From contig NZ_JNKI01000013.1 of NCBI RefSeq assembly GCF_000702005.1, positions 1 through 64,000 of the forward strand: a stretch of 64,000 nucleotides of DNA, read 5' to 3'. Below the pieces are notes generated by a model. The model ran no database searches. It was not told the DNA's origin and saw nothing but the letters and a program-made list of their open reading frames with translations. Shown in pieces: positions 46,490-54,600 of the stretch; position 1 is the stretch's first letter, and the number at the start of each line of letters is the position of its first letter. The position numbers and the translations under genes were made by a program. This stretch comes from Selenomonas sp. ND2010 (GTDB lineage Bacteria > Bacillota > Negativicutes > Selenomonadales > Selenomonadaceae).

Positions 46490-46516
46490 TTATCGTATTA
46501 TTTCCTCTTTTTCTTA
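46490..46516 (-). promoter_or_regulatory. Sigma-28-type promoter of the second flagellin
   Basis: On the minus strand TAAG (46513-46516) is followed after exactly 15 bases by TACGATAA (46490-46497). This is close to TAAA-N15-GCCGATAA. Confidence 0.65.
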
Positions 46517-46567
46517 ACAATAAAATAAATAAAGATACAAAACAATAAAAGCCTGCCTTCCTCAACT

Positions 46568-46611
46568 AAAAAAGTTGGCTATTGCACACATCCATGCAAT
46601 AGCCAACTTTT
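46568..46611 (-). terminator. Terminator after metQ
   Basis: AAAAGTTGGCTATTGCA and its complement form a perfect stem around an 8-base loop, followed by TTTTTT on the minus strand. Confidence 0.92.
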
Positions 46612-46617
46612 GACGAA

Positions 46618-47436
46618 TTATTTTTCCTCCGGCACATACCAAAGCCCATTGTTGTTTTTCTTTAAATACTCTTTGAACTCTGCCGAATGGTAGGCATCGA
46701 TGATGTCCTTGACCCATTTGGCGTCTTTATCCTGCTCGCGCACGACGAGCTGGAGCAGCAGATGTGGCAGGATGTCCTCGGTCAGCAGGGCGGTCTGCGG
46801 GTCGATTTTGGCATTGTAGACAATCGAACCGGTAATAACGATAAAGTCAAAATCCGTACGCACAGCTGGAATGTTGAGGGACTTCATCTCCGTGAACTGC
46901 AGATTATAAGGATTTTCGATGATGTCTGCCTGGGTCACCGTCGACAAGTCTTTCTGCGGGTCGAGTTTTATCCAGCCAGCCTTTTGTAATAGCGCATACG
47001 CTCGAGCCGTATTGGCCGCATCATTAGGCACGGCGATACGGTCACCGGCGGCAATTTCCTTCAGATTCGATTTTTTGCCAGGGTAAATTCCTGCCGGTAC
47101 CGTAGGAATCGGCGTGACGGCCGCCAATTTTCCGCCCTGCTTCTGATTAAAATTCTCCATATAGGCCGTGTGCTGCTCGACATTAAAGTCCACTTCGCCA
47201 TCGTTTAGCACCACATCCGCCTGCAGCAAATCCGACATATCCTTACCGACCAGCTTATAGCCTTTCGCTTCCAAAATCGGCTTGACTCCCTGTTCAAACA
47301 ATTCCGAGTACGGGCCCTGGGATTTGCTGTATACCAGTTCTTTCTTATCCGCACCATTATCATTCTGCGAGCCGCAGCCTGCTGCCAATAAAGTCGTAAT
47401 CGCCAAAGCTGCTGCTATCCATTTTCTAAGTTTCAT
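46618..47436 (-). CDS. metQ: Methionine-binding lipoprotein MetQ
   Basis: This substrate-binding lipoprotein (272 residues, lipobox LAAGC with Cys near 21) belongs to the NlpA/MetQ family, with the family stretches DVVLNDGEVDFNVEQHTAYM and IAVPNDAANTARAYALLQ. It delivers D/L-methionine or related compounds to the MetNI transporter encoded directly upstream. It is the last gene of the operon, before a strong terminator. Confidence 0.94.
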   Translation of the reverse strand: MKLRKWIAAALAITTLLAAGCGSQNDNGADKKELVYSKSQGPYSELFEQGVKPILEAKGYKLVGKDMSDLLQADVVLNDGEVDFNVEQHTAYMENFNQKQGGKLAAVTPIPTVPAGIYPGKKSNLKEIAAGDRIAVPNDAANTARAYALLQKAGWIKLDPQKDLSTVTQADIIENPYNLQFTEMKSLNIPAVRTDFDFIVITGSIVYNAKIDPQTALLTEDILPHLLLQLVVREQDKDAKWVKDIIDAYHSAEFKEYLKKNNNGLWYVPEEK

Positions 47437-47464
47437 GATATATCATCCTTTCCCAATCATAACA

Positions 47465-48124
47465 TCAATGACCACGAGCTTTTGCCGCAAAAAAGTTTCC
47501 CGCTGACTGAATCAGCTGTACGAACACCACCAAAACAATAACGGTAAATAGCATCAGGGGAAAATTCATGCGCTCATACCCATAGGTCAGCGCCAAATCG
47601 CCTACGCCGCCGGCACCAATTGCCCCGGCCATCGCGGTAGCTCCCAGCAGGCCAATCGTTCCGGTCGTGACCGATAAAATCAGCGAAGCCTTTGCCTCCG
47701 GCAGCAGGAAATACCAGATAGTCTCCCAGTACGATGCCCCCATCGATTTTGCCGTTTCAAATATCCCCGGGTTGACCTCCAAAAAGGAATTTTCGAAGAG
47801 CCGGGCCAGATACGGCGTGATGAAAACCACCAATGGCACCAAGGCCGCCGTAGTACCGATACGTGTTCCCACAATCAACTTCGTCAGTGGCAAAATAAAG
47901 ACCAGCAAAATGATAAATGGCACACTGCGGATGGTATTCACCAACGAATTCAAGAGCACATAAATGCGCCGGTTCGGGATAAGTCCCTGCTGGCGGCTTA
48001 CCACCAGCGTCACCGCAATCAGCAGGGCCAATACTGTGCCAATGGCCAGTGCCACAAAAACCATATATAATGTCTGTTCTGCCGATAATACGAGCTGTTC
48101 CGGCGATACACCCCAATTTATCAT
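47465..48124 (-). CDS. metI: Methionine ABC transporter permease MetI
   Basis: The 219-residue permease has five membrane helices and the EAA-type loop ETAKSMGASYWETIWYFLLPEA that contacts the MetN ATPase. Its start overlaps the metN stop by 4 bases (ATGA). Confidence 0.95.
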   Translation of the reverse strand: MINWGVSPEQLVLSAEQTLYMVFVALAIGTVLALLIAVTLVVSRQQGLIPNRRIYVLLNSLVNTIRSVPFIILLVFILPLTKLIVGTRIGTTAALVPLVVFITPYLARLFENSFLEVNPGIFETAKSMGASYWETIWYFLLPEAKASLILSVTTGTIGLLGATAMAGAIGAGGVGDLALTYGYERMNFPLMLFTVIVLVVFVQLIQSAGNFFAAKARGH

Positions 48125-49143
48125 ACGGCCACCTCCTGCCAGACTACATTATGACGATCCAAATATTCCGTTGTGGCGGCCAGAGATTTTGCCGGCCCAA
48201 TAAATTTCACGATAAATATTCCCAGAATCACCTGTTGCAATTCCGTTACCGCAGCAAATAAAACACTGCTTTCCACTGGAATCCGGCGGTTTATGTTATA
48301 GAGAATATTTTCCTTTGCCACCTCGCCTTGGAACCGCAGTTTGAGCAATTTGTATTCCCGCTTTTCCTGTTGCAAATCTGCCACCAAACTCTCTGGCAAT
48401 TCGTCGGGAATAACTGTCCGTACAAATCGCTGGGTAATCGGCTGCTGCGGATTGCCAAACACATCGAGCACCGATCCCTGTTCTACGATTTGGCCGTTTT
48501 CCATCACCGCCACGCGATTGCAGATGCGCTGCACGACCTGAATCTGATGCGTAACCAGAATAATGGTAATTCCCAGCTTTTGGTTAATCTGTGCCAACAG
48601 TTGCAAAATGGATTCCGTAGTATCCGGGTCCAACGCACTAGTTGCCTCATCGCACAGCAGGATTTCCGGATTGGTAGCCAGGGCACGGGCAATCCCCACG
48701 CGCTGTTTCTGGCCGCCGGACAGCTGCCAGGGGTAAGCATCTTTCCTGCCCTCCAGTTCCACAAACGCCAGCAGCTCCTCGACCCGCGCGGCTATCTGCT
48801 CTGCCGGTGTGTGATTGAGCCGTAACGGAATGGCAATGTTTTCGTAAACGGTACGGGATTCCAGCAGGTTAAACTGCTGAAATATCATGCCAATCCGCTT
48901 ACGCACGCTGCGAAGTTCCTTCTCGGGATAATCTGCCAGCTTGCGCCCATCTAACTCGACAAAACCTTGGTCTGGCACTTCCAGCGCATTGACCATGCGC
49001 AGCAACGTGGACTTTCCCGCGCCGCTAAAACCGATAATCCCCCAAATCTGTCCTTTCTCTATCGTGAGCGAAACATCACGCAACGCCTTAACCTTCTGCG
49101 CATCACTCACAAAACTTTTGCTGACATGCGAAATCTTAATCAT
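48121..49143 (-). CDS. metN: Methionine ABC transporter ATPase MetN
   Basis: This 340-residue ATPase has Walker A GFSGAGKST, signature LSGGQKQRVGIARAL, Walker B ILLCDEATSALD and a C-terminal NIL domain (about 265-340). The NIL domain binds methionine and causes trans-inhibition in this family. It overlaps the upstream hydrolase gene by 8 bases. Confidence 0.96.
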   Translation of the reverse strand: MIKISHVSKSFVSDAQKVKALRDVSLTIEKGQIWGIIGFSGAGKSTLLRMVNALEVPDQGFVELDGRKLADYPEKELRSVRKRIGMIFQQFNLLESRTVYENIAIPLRLNHTPAEQIAARVEELLAFVELEGRKDAYPWQLSGGQKQRVGIARALATNPEILLCDEATSALDPDTTESILQLLAQINQKLGITIILVTHQIQVVQRICNRVAVMENGQIVEQGSVLDVFGNPQQPITQRFVRTVIPDELPESLVADLQQEKREYKLLKLRFQGEVAKENILYNINRRIPVESSVLFAAVTELQQVILGIFIVKFIGPAKSLAATTEYLDRHNVVWQEVAV

Positions 49144-50293
49144 GTTTCCACACCTCCTGCCTGAGTGCCCCTTGGGCTAACCGGGCCATATAATCCGCAG
49201 CAGGATAAAGTGCCTGCGGGTCTGCCGTAAACTTCGGGTTATGATTGACAGGACCAATACCTGTACCGATAAGGGAAAACATCCCCGGAATCTTTTCCAG
49301 ATAATACGCAAAATCCTCACCGCCTAATGATGCAGGCGCCTGCCGCTCAATCAGACTGGTATTTTGCGCCGTTTGACGGGCAAATTCATAGAGATGCGCA
49401 TCGTTATAGGTTACTGGCGGACCAGCCACATAATTGACCACTGCCGTCCCGCCAAAGGATGCGGCCACACCTTGTGCGATTTCCTGCAGCCGCCGCTTGA
49501 TAAACGCCCGCGCTTCAGGCGTCTGAGTCCGTACGGTTCCCTCGAGCTGTACTTTCCCCGGAATAACATTCCAGGTGTTGCCACCATGAAACTGGGTAAC
49601 CGTAACCACCGCCGCCTCCAAAGGGCTTACATTGCGGCTGACAATGCTTTGCAAGCTCGTAACAAAGGATGCTCCCATAAGTATCGTATCGTTTCCCCGT
49701 TCCGGATGCGCCGCATGAGCTCCTTTGCCTTGAAATTCCACGTTGAACCGGTCCACGGTGGCCATAACCGGACCTGCCATAAGCCCTACTTCACCAACAG
49801 CAAACAGTGGCGACGTGTGCAAGCCAAAAATCGCCCGCACGCCATCAAGCACTCCCGTTTCCAAAATCTTTTTGGCACCGCCTGGTGCTTCTTCTGCTGG
49901 CTGAAAGATAAGAAGCACTTTTCCCGGAAGCTGAGCTTCCTCCCTTTTCAGCAACAGAGCAGCTCCTAAAAGAGCAGCGGCATGAAAATCATGTCCGCAG
50001 GCATGCATTTTTCCTGTCTGCTGCGACCGATAGGGTAAATCCGTCTGCTCCGCAATCGGCAATGCATCGATATCCGCCCGCAAGGCTATCAACGGCTCTC
50101 CCTGACCGACTTCCGCTACCAGACCGGTTGCCAATGGAAGGTCCAGGATTTTAATAGCTGCTGACACCAGGACATCCCTTAAGCGGCCAGTCGTTTCATA
50201 TTCCTCATACGACAGTTCCGGGTGCTGGTGAAGCCAATAAAACGTTTCTGTGATTTTCTGCTTGATTTCTTCTCGATATCCATCGTCCAGCAT
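49136..50293 (-). CDS. M20-family amidohydrolase (N-acyl-amino acid hydrolase type)
   Basis: The 385-residue metallopeptidase has the M20D signature: the metal-binding CGHDFHAA region, the catalytic PAEEAPGGAKK glutamates, GLHTSP and the C-terminal GGEDFAYYLEK. It would remove acyl groups from N-acyl or conjugated amino acids in the cytoplasm. As first gene of an operon with metNIQ it may release methionine (or a sulfur amino acid) from an imported conjugate. The start at 50293 has GGAGGGG upstream; ATG 50308 lies before that site. Confidence 0.9.
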   Translation of the reverse strand: MLDDGYREEIKQKITETFYWLHQHPELSYEEYETTGRLRDVLVSAAIKILDLPLATGLVAEVGQGEPLIALRADIDALPIAEQTDLPYRSQQTGKMHACGHDFHAAALLGAALLLKREEAQLPGKVLLIFQPAEEAPGGAKKILETGVLDGVRAIFGLHTSPLFAVGEVGLMAGPVMATVDRFNVEFQGKGAHAAHPERGNDTILMGASFVTSLQSIVSRNVSPLEAAVVTVTQFHGGNTWNVIPGKVQLEGTVRTQTPEARAFIKRRLQEIAQGVAASFGGTAVVNYVAGPPVTYNDAHLYEFARQTAQNTSLIERQAPASLGGEDFAYYLEKIPGMFSLIGTGIGPVNHNPKFTADPQALYPAADYMARLAQGALRQEVWKHD

Positions 50294-50315
50294 AACTTGC
50301 CCCTCCATTCATACT

Positions 50316-50367
50316 TGTCATATATGTTATATCAATATAATAACATCTTATCCGCTTTTGTCAACAC
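50316..50367 (-). promoter_or_regulatory. Promoter region of the M20-metNIQ operon
   Basis: TTGACA on the minus strand (about 50362-50367) is followed after 16 bases by TATTAT. TGTTATATCAATATAATAACA around the -10 is a good inverted repeat and could be an operator. No SAM riboswitch or T-box is visible in the 235-base gap to the divergent gene. Confidence 0.5.
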
Positions 50368-50528
50368 TTTTGTAATAAATAAAGCTCTTTTCTTAAAATA
50401 ATGTAAACAAAAAGCTATCATATCCGCTCACTCTGTATTTTTACCGGATAAATACTACCTGTTTTATATTGACTTTTATGAAATATAGCTGTAACATTGT
50501 AAACAATCTATGAAAGGAAGTCATTTAT

Positions 50529-51497
50529 ATGAAATCATTAGAAAAACTTAGCGCATTTATCTCCAAGTACATGGCTGTTTTCGTCATTCTCGTGGCAGCC
50601 ATCGCCCTCATCCAGCCCTGGACCTTTAAATGGGCTGCTCCCAAGATTACCATTCTGCTCGGCATCGTCATGTTCGGCATGGGCATGACCCTTCGCCTGC
50701 GCGACTTCCAACTTGTTTTCCAACGCCCCAAAGACGTCTTTATTGGCGCGCTGGCACAATTCACCATCATGCCGGCACTGGCCTGGTTGCTCGCCAAAGG
50801 TTTCGGCCTGCCGCCAGAACTAGCAGCAGGCGTCATCCTTGTCGGTACCTGCCCGGGTGGTACTTCTTCCAACGTCATGACCTACCTTGCCCGTGGCGAC
50901 GTCGCTCTTTCCGTATCCATGACAATGACCACCACTGTCCTTGCACCGATCGTCACGCCGCTCCTCACTTGGGGACTGGCCGGCGAATGGGTCGATATTT
51001 CCCTTTCCGCCATGATGATATCCATCGTGCAAGTCGTCATCCTGCCGATTGTCCTCGGCATTGTCATCAACAGTTTCTTTGAAAAAACCGTACAGAAAAT
51101 CGTCAAACTGCTGCCGCTCATTTCTGTTATCGCCATCGTACTGATTGTCGGCGGTGTCGTCTCCGTAAGCTCACAGCGCATTCTCGAAACGGGGCTCCTA
51201 ATTATGCTCGTCGTCATGCTCCACAACCTGCTCGGTTACAGCATCGGATTCCTTATCGCCAAGGCCCTTCACATGAACGTTGCCAAAGCCAAGGCCATTT
51301 CCATCGAAGTCGGCATGCAGAACTCCGGACTTGCTACGTCCCTTGCCATGCTGCACTTTGGTGCTGCCGCTGCTATCCCAGGTGCCATCTTCAGCGTATG
51401 GCATAACATCTCCGGTTCGCTGGCTGCCAACTACCTTTCCAGCCGCATGAATAAGGAACAAGAACCGACGGCTTATCAGCCAGCCGACGCCGAATAA
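50529..51497 (+). CDS. Bile acid:sodium symporter (BASS) family transporter
   Basis: The 322-residue protein has about ten membrane helices and the family stretches GTCPGGTSSNVMTYLARGDVALS and IEVGMQNSGLATSLA, which shape the sodium and substrate sites in BASS proteins. In bacteria these carry organic anions such as pantoate, pyruvate-like acids or bile salts; the substrate here is unknown. It is monocistronic, with TTGACT-N17-TAACAT upstream and GAAAGGAAG before the ATG. Confidence 0.93.
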   Translation: MKSLEKLSAFISKYMAVFVILVAAIALIQPWTFKWAAPKITILLGIVMFGMGMTLRLRDFQLVFQRPKDVFIGALAQFTIMPALAWLLAKGFGLPPELAAGVILVGTCPGGTSSNVMTYLARGDVALSVSMTMTTTVLAPIVTPLLTWGLAGEWVDISLSAMMISIVQVVILPIVLGIVINSFFEKTVQKIVKLLPLISVIAIVLIVGGVVSVSSQRILETGLLIMLVVMLHNLLGYSIGFLIAKALHMNVAKAKAISIEVGMQNSGLATSLAMLHFGAAAAIPGAIFSVWHNISGSLAANYLSSRMNKEQEPTAYQPADAE

Positions 51498-51514
51498 TTG
51501 CTGTCCCATAAAGC

Positions 51515-51564
51515 AAAATGCGATGAAGTCACTACCATCGGTAGAAACTTCATCGCATTTTTCA
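51515..51564. terminator. Bidirectional terminator
   Basis: AAAATGCGATGAAGT pairs with ACTTCATCGCATTTTT between two converging genes. Confidence 0.88.
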
Positions 51565-51577
51565 TGTTTTCAAAAGC

Positions 51578-53077
51578 TTATTTGTCAGCGACCGCCGCCT
51601 CCGGTTCACCCTCAAACGCTTCCTCATCCGTCTTGTTGATGAGGCGGTTGAGCATGGGAACCGTCAGTGCCATGATAATCGTTACGCCAAGGGTAACAAG
51701 ACCAATCTGCGTAAACACCTCGCTGTATACCGGCAAAGTCTGCAACGGATCCACAACATCTTTCGATACCGTCGTAAGCGTTGCCACCCAGCCACCGAGG
51801 ATTGCCGCAATCGACGTAGTCAGGAACCATGCTCCCATGAGGAAACCGATGAGTTTCTGCGGAACCAGTTTCGATATCATAGAAAGTCCCAGACCACTGA
51901 TGAGCAGCTCGCCAATGGAAGACAAGAAATAAGAACCAATCAGCCACCAAGCCGATACGATACCAGCTTCATTGGCAAAGTTAGCCGAGAAACCGACAAC
52001 GAGGAACGATGCGGCCGTCAATAACATGCCCAGCGCGAATTTCGCCGGCATCGAAAGGTCTTTGCCTTCACTGCCGAAGTGCGAATAAGCCCAAGCCAGC
52101 ACCGGACTTGCCAGCATAATCCAAAACGGGTTAAGCGTCTGGAATACTTCCGCATTTGGAATCGCAATGCCGAGAACCGAGTGCTCCACATTCTTAATGG
52201 CAAAGAAATTGAGGGAGGTCGGCATCTGCTGATACAACGTAAAGAAGATGATCGCCTCGACAATCAAAATCATCGCTGCTGCCATGTGGCTGCGCTCAGC
52301 ACCTTTGGCCTGGATAATCATCTTAAAGAATACACCATAGACCAAAACGCCAATGACAAACAACAGCCAGTGAGCCACCGAGAGGTGCGAAAGCAGCCAG
52401 CTGGAGAAAACCGTCATCACGACAACACCGATCAGCGTCAGAACGATTTTCTTCATCGTCAGCGGTTCAGCACCTGCCGGCGAATCGATACCGCGAACCA
52501 AATAGCGGAAGCCCAAAAAGCCGCCAATCGCCAAGATCAGGCCCATCGCGCAAATCATGAAGCCCAGCGATAAACCATACTGTGCACCAATGATAGGAAC
52601 CAGCAGCATCGAGAGGAAAGAACCAATGTTGACCGCCATATAATACATCGTAAAGGCACTGTCTAAGTCCTTTTCATCCCCCTCATAGAGCTTCGAAAGC
52701 AGCGAAGAAGGATTGGCCTTAAAGATACCATTACCGCAGGCAATAGCACCCAATGCCAGAAATACCATCGTCTTATCGGCACCAGCCAAAGCCATCATGG
52801 CATAGCCAATCATCAATACGACAGCGCCCAGCGTAATCGTGCGCTGGGTTCCCAGAATCTTATCGCCCAGGAAGCCGCCCAACGATACATAACCATATAC
52901 CATCGCACTAAACGCGCCAAAGACAACAAAGGATTCTGCGTCTTCCATACCGAGGGACTTTACAAAGAACCCCGCCAACACGGCCTGAAGACCATAATAA
53001 CCAAAGCGTTCCCAGAACTCAATGAAGAATAGCATATTGAATGCTTTCTTACGGTTTACTGGATGTGATTCAACCAT
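51578..53077 (-). CDS. POT-family di/tripeptide:proton symporter
   Basis: The 499-residue transporter has about fourteen membrane helices. Its N-terminus carries the ExxERFxYYG proton-coupling motif (EFWERFGYYG). The first family signature around GYVSLGGFLGDKILGTQRTI and the second around DLDSAFTMYYMAVNIGSF are both present. It would import small peptides, as in DtpT. It is monocistronic and convergent with the BASS transporter. Confidence 0.94.
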   Translation of the reverse strand: MVESHPVNRKKAFNMLFFIEFWERFGYYGLQAVLAGFFVKSLGMEDAESFVVFGAFSAMVYGYVSLGGFLGDKILGTQRTITLGAVVLMIGYAMMALAGADKTMVFLALGAIACGNGIFKANPSSLLSKLYEGDEKDLDSAFTMYYMAVNIGSFLSMLLVPIIGAQYGLSLGFMICAMGLILAIGGFLGFRYLVRGIDSPAGAEPLTMKKIVLTLIGVVVMTVFSSWLLSHLSVAHWLLFVIGVLVYGVFFKMIIQAKGAERSHMAAAMILIVEAIIFFTLYQQMPTSLNFFAIKNVEHSVLGIAIPNAEVFQTLNPFWIMLASPVLAWAYSHFGSEGKDLSMPAKFALGMLLTAASFLVVGFSANFANEAGIVSAWWLIGSYFLSSIGELLISGLGLSMISKLVPQKLIGFLMGAWFLTTSIAAILGGWVATLTTVSKDVVDPLQTLPVYSEVFTQIGLVTLGVTIIMALTVPMLNRLINKTDEEAFEGEPEAAVADK

Positions 53078-53515
53078 AATTAATCTCCTAACTTTTTCCC
53101 CAATGGATTATCTTCTCCATCGATCTCGTTTATTGTGTTTTACCAGGAGACATTATAGCACAAATAGAAGCATTCGCAAAGCTGGCCAAAGTGTAAAAAC
53201 TGTTACTCGGCACCTTGCTTCTTCCATATTTCTTTAATTTAAGTACACTTATACCAGTATATCAGTACGAAAGGACATAAGTCCCTTTATTATTCCATTT
53301 TCCCCATTTGCTGTTAGTGAAAAATAAAACAAAAATTATCATCCATCCGTAATGTTGTAATCTTTTTCATACATATCTGCAAAATGTCCATATATTGAAT
53401 ACATCAAAAAACATCCGGCTGTTTCAATGTCAAATTAGCAAAAATTGACAAGTAGCGGGATTTTGTTACAATTATCCTTGTATGTTTTCACGTCAAAATA
53501 GAAAGGAACTACGCC
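53078..53515. other. Intergenic region between divergent genes
   Basis: These 438 AT-rich bases hold two promoters. For the POT gene, TATAAT lies at 53152-53157 on the minus strand. For the small gene to the right, TTGACA-N16-TACAAT spans 53445-53472. TGTAAAAACTGTTACT at 53192-53207 looks like an FNR half-palindrome, but it is centred near -54.5 from the POT start. AAAGGAC-ATAA-GTCCCTTT at about 53271-53289 is a short inverted repeat. No gene was found. Confidence 0.6.
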
Positions 53516-53905
53516 ATGCTTTATATCATCACGAAACTTGTCACCGAAGGGAACAAACAAGCTTTCTCTGTCATCGGCGCCGTCGATGACAAAAAAAAAG
53601 CTGCCGCCATTGCTGCCGAAGTCTACAAAAACTATAACAAAGTCGCTTCATTTCAGAATATCGAGATGATTACCGAATGGCTGGCTACCCGCCTCTCCTA
53701 TTCTTTCCGTCTCGATAAAGAACACCGCTTGCAACTGGCCATCACCGAACTTGAGGGAGAAACCCTGCCAGAAGATAAACAGGTAGTCTTCAATGCCGCT
53801 GCCGAAGAGGACGAACTCATGCGGCGCGTAAGCCAGGCACTGTTCGAAGGCAAGCACACCGCAGAACGCGGCGGGCAAGCACCATCCTGCCCCATCGATC
53901 AGTAA
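53516..53905 (+). CDS. Small hypothetical soluble protein
   Basis: The 129-residue protein begins MLYIITKLVTEGNKQAFSVIG, has an alternating strand/helix character and a polar C-terminal tail. No domain was recognised. It has its own promoter, GAAAGGAAC before the ATG and a strong terminator, so it is expressed as a single gene. It sits beside the tRNA cluster but on the opposite strand. Confidence 0.75.
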   Translation: MLYIITKLVTEGNKQAFSVIGAVDDKKKAAAIAAEVYKNYNKVASFQNIEMITEWLATRLSYSFRLDKEHRLQLAITELEGETLPEDKQVVFNAAAEEDELMRRVSQALFEGKHTAERGGQAPSCPIDQ

Positions 53906-53930
53906 ACGGCCAATAACAGACCAATAACTA

Positions 53931-53970
53931 CAGGCCCCCACGGACTTACTCCATGGGGGCCTATCCTTTT
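53931..53970 (+). terminator. Terminator after the small hypothetical gene
   Basis: AGGCCCCCA and TGGGGGCCT form a perfect 9-base stem followed by ATCCTTTT. Confidence 0.8.
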
Positions 53971-53982
53971 GCCGTTTAGACA

Positions 53983-54010
53983 ACAAAAAAGCGCCGCTTA
54001 AGCGACGCTG
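53983..54010 (-). terminator. Terminator of the tRNA operon
   Basis: AGCGTCGC-TTAA-GCGGCGCT followed by TTTTTTG on the minus strand lies just after the tRNA-Tyr gene. Confidence 0.88.
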
Positions 54011-54020
54011 TCTTTCAAGG

Positions 54021-54106
54021 TGGTGGGCAGGGATGGATTCGAACCATCGTAATCCGAAGATGACAGATTTACAGTCTGTTCCCTTTAACCACTCGGGCAC
54101 CTACCC
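54021..54106 (-). tRNA. tRNA-Tyr (GTA)
   Basis: This class II tRNA has a long variable arm. The acceptor strands GGGTAGG/CCTGCCC pair with one G-U, the anticodon loop contains GTA, and the T arm is GATGG-TTCGAAT-CCATC. CCA is encoded at the 3' end. Confidence 0.96.
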
Positions 54107-54110
54107 ACAA

Positions 54111-54188
54111 TGGTGACCCAGGAGGGACTCGAACCCCCGACCCTTTGATTCGTAGTCAAATACTCTAATCCAGCTGAGCTACTGAGTC
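54111..54188 (-). tRNA. tRNA-Arg (ACG)
   Basis: The acceptor GACTCAG pairs with CTGGGTC, and the anticodon loop CTACGAA gives ACG. CCA is encoded. Confidence 0.95.
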
Positions 54189-54220
54189 ATAACATTGGTT
54201 AAAAAATATAAAGTTGGAAT

Positions 54221-54297
54221 TGGTGGGCCCACTTGGACTCGAACCAAGGACCGACCGGTTATGAGCCGGTTGCTCTAACCAACTGAGCTATAGGCCC
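54221..54297 (-). tRNA. tRNA with CAT anticodon, probably Ile2
   Basis: The anticodon loop CTCATAA reads CAT, so this is either elongator tRNA-Met or lysidine-modified tRNA-Ile2. The acceptor pairs C4-G69 and C5-G68 and the GGCTCATAACCG anticodon arm resemble tRNA-Ile2, which would need TilS. CCA is encoded. Confidence 0.9.
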
Positions 54298-54334
54298 ATT
54301 GTATATAGAAGCTTTTCAGCTACTAATCAAAAAA

Positions 54335-54409
54335 TGGAGCGGAAAACGAGGCTCGAACTCGCGACCCCCACCTTGGCAAGGTGGTGCTCTACCACTGAGC
54401 TATTTCCGC
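54335..54409 (-). tRNA. tRNA-Gly (GCC), copy 1
   Basis: The acceptor GCGGAAA pairs with TTTCCGC (U-rich), and the loop TTGCCAA gives GCC. It is identical to the neighbouring copy. CCA is encoded. Confidence 0.96.
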
Positions 54410-54413
54410 AATA

Positions 54414-54488
54414 TGGAGCGGAAAACGAGGCTCGAACTCGCGACCCCCACCTTGGCAAGGTGGTGCTCTACCACTGAGCTATTTCCGC
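54414..54488 (-). tRNA. tRNA-Gly (GCC), copy 2
   Basis: This is a second, identical tRNA-Gly(GCC) four bases upstream of copy 1 in transcription order, a recent tandem duplication. It is the first gene of the five-tRNA cluster. Confidence 0.96.
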
Positions 54489-54600
54489 ATTTTGTCACCG
54501 CTCAACTCAGAAGTTTCTGTGTCTCGCTGACTGACAAAATATATTATAGCCATTCCTCCATACTTTGTCAAACATTTTTTTACAAAAATCGTAAAAAAAA

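Noticed and set aside
50490-50505. TGTAACATTGTAAACA before the BASS transporter as a CRP/FNR site
   Set aside because: It lies at or after the predicted -10 box and is not a good palindrome in its half-sites.
50294-50528. SAM riboswitch or T-box before the met operon
   Set aside because: None of the conserved elements of either is visible in the 235 bases.
53192-53207. TGTAAAAACTGTTACT as an FNR-type operator of the POT transporter
   Set aside because: Its centre is near -54.5 from the predicted start, which is not a standard activator position, and it has weaker half-sites.
54335-54488. Short direct repeats resembling a CRISPR unit
   Set aside because: They are two identical complete tRNA-Gly genes. 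No repeat-spacer array occurs anywhere in the window.
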